Shown piece after piece: positions 63,881 to 64,000 of a stretch of DNA of 64,000 nt. A program made the translations under genes and the position numbers. Location of the stretch: the NCBI RefSeq assembly GCF_002332255.1, contig NZ_NRGW01000001.1:3038001-3102000 (forward strand). The letters run 5' to 3'. Under the pieces are notes generated by a model that saw nothing but the letters and a program-made list of their open reading frames with translations, made no database searches and was not told the DNA's origin. Each line of letters starts with the position of its first letter. Position 1 is the stretch's first letter. The DNA is from Halomonas sp. JB37 (GTDB taxonomy: Bacteria; Pseudomonadota; Gammaproteobacteria; Pseudomonadales; Halomonadaceae).

Positions 63881-64000
63881 TTAACTGGCGGCCTCAATAT
63901 CACTTATCAACGGGTGCTCACACTCCCGGGCGTACTCGTTTACCTGATAGCTTTTGGTTTCAGCTATATCACGAGTAAACACGCCACAGGTGCCCTTTCC
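63881..64000 (-). CDS. clpS: ClpS adaptor, C-terminal part (5' end outside window)
   Basis: The last 39 codons are visible: [16 protein letters not shown], a short linker, then [12 protein letters not shown] and the stop at 63881-63883. This matches the ClpS C-terminus ([16 protein letters not shown]...VNxYAR...HPL). ClpS hands proteins with N-terminal Leu, Phe, Tyr or Trp to ClpA. The 139 bp between it and clpA hold no obvious terminator. Confidence 0.93.
   Translation of the reverse strand, partial: GKGTCGVFTRDIAETKSYQVNEYARECEHPLISDIEAAS

Noticed and set aside
1..64000. CRISPR arrays, prophage, transposons, integrons, defence islands
   Set aside because: No regularly spaced repeats, transposase, integrase, phage structural or defence-type genes were seen on either strand.

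Overview
The window is 64 kb of ordinary chromosome from a gammaproteobacterium, most likely a moderately halophilic Halomonas or close relative (Oceanospirillales). The reasons are a complete glucosylglycerate osmolyte module, a gammaproteobacterial nrdR-rib-nusB-thiL-pgpA operon, a Pseudomonas-like msrB/alaA/htpX neighbourhood, a large 1,611-residue NAD-glutamate dehydrogenase, and the clpS-clpA-infA-bpt-aat-ftsK-lolA synteny. I see no prophage, insertion sequence, integrase, CRISPR array or rRNA operon. Most of the window is housekeeping, with a few accessory patches.

Layout. 1-5 kb: end-truncated Gfo/Idh/MocA oxidoreductase, a Lon-type protease and a DUF945 protein. 5-10.5 kb (minus strand): nrdR-ribD-ribBX-like-ribH-nusB-thiL-pgpA, tightly overlapping, without ribE and with a RibB whose RibA-like half has lost its catalytic and zinc residues. 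10.6-15.4 kb: osmolyte region. A GH13 sucrose/glucosylglycerate phosphorylase and a DsbG-like protein (plus strand) converge on gpgS and a HAD phosphatase (minus strand). 15.9-16.7 kb: lone GT32-type glycosyltransferase after an empty 500-bp gap. 16.7-21.2 kb: glyA, then a LexA-boxed umuDC operon with an unknown membrane protein 42 bp behind it. 21.2-28.5 kb: transporters (NSS, YbfB/YjiJ MFS, DASS), an M42 peptidase, a MipA/OmpV porin-like protein and the decayed C-terminus of a pirin gene. 28.5-31 kb: DJ-1/PfpI protein, a CLCA_X/LPD1-like metalloprotease-type protein, a metallothionein, a 27-residue membrane peptide and tRNA-Ser. 31-35 kb: thioesterase, nitroreductase, queF and an ABC exporter. 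34.9-35.5 kb: tRNA-Gly/tRNA-Glu array amplified to three pairs behind a near-consensus promoter. 35.7-45.6 kb: msrB, ylqF, alaA, htpX, pdxB, a WGR protein, a glutaredoxin-like protein, rlmKL, rmf, pyrD. 45.7-53.4 kb: gdhB, trmA, murI, a hemerythrin-like protein. 53.7-64 kb: rarA convergent with lolA-ftsK, then aat-bpt, infA, clpA and the truncated clpS.

Functional links. GpgS plus the phosphatase would make glucosylglycerate and the phosphorylase would recover it, so both arms of compatible-solute turnover sit side by side. UmuDC is under SOS control. Aat, Bpt, ClpS and ClpA together form the N-degron pathway: the two transferases add the leucine or phenylalanine tag, ClpS reads it and ClpA unfolds the substrate for ClpP. 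RMF, Lon, HtpX, MsrB and the DJ-1 protein form a scattered stress-response complement.

I did not find a large undescribed multi-gene system. The best leads are smaller: the RibBX/no-ribE riboflavin operon, the umuDC-linked membrane protein, the CLCA_X/metallothionein/microprotein patch, the pirin remnant, the triplicated tRNA unit, and a recurring class of 14-15 bp imperfect tandem repeats at gene ends.
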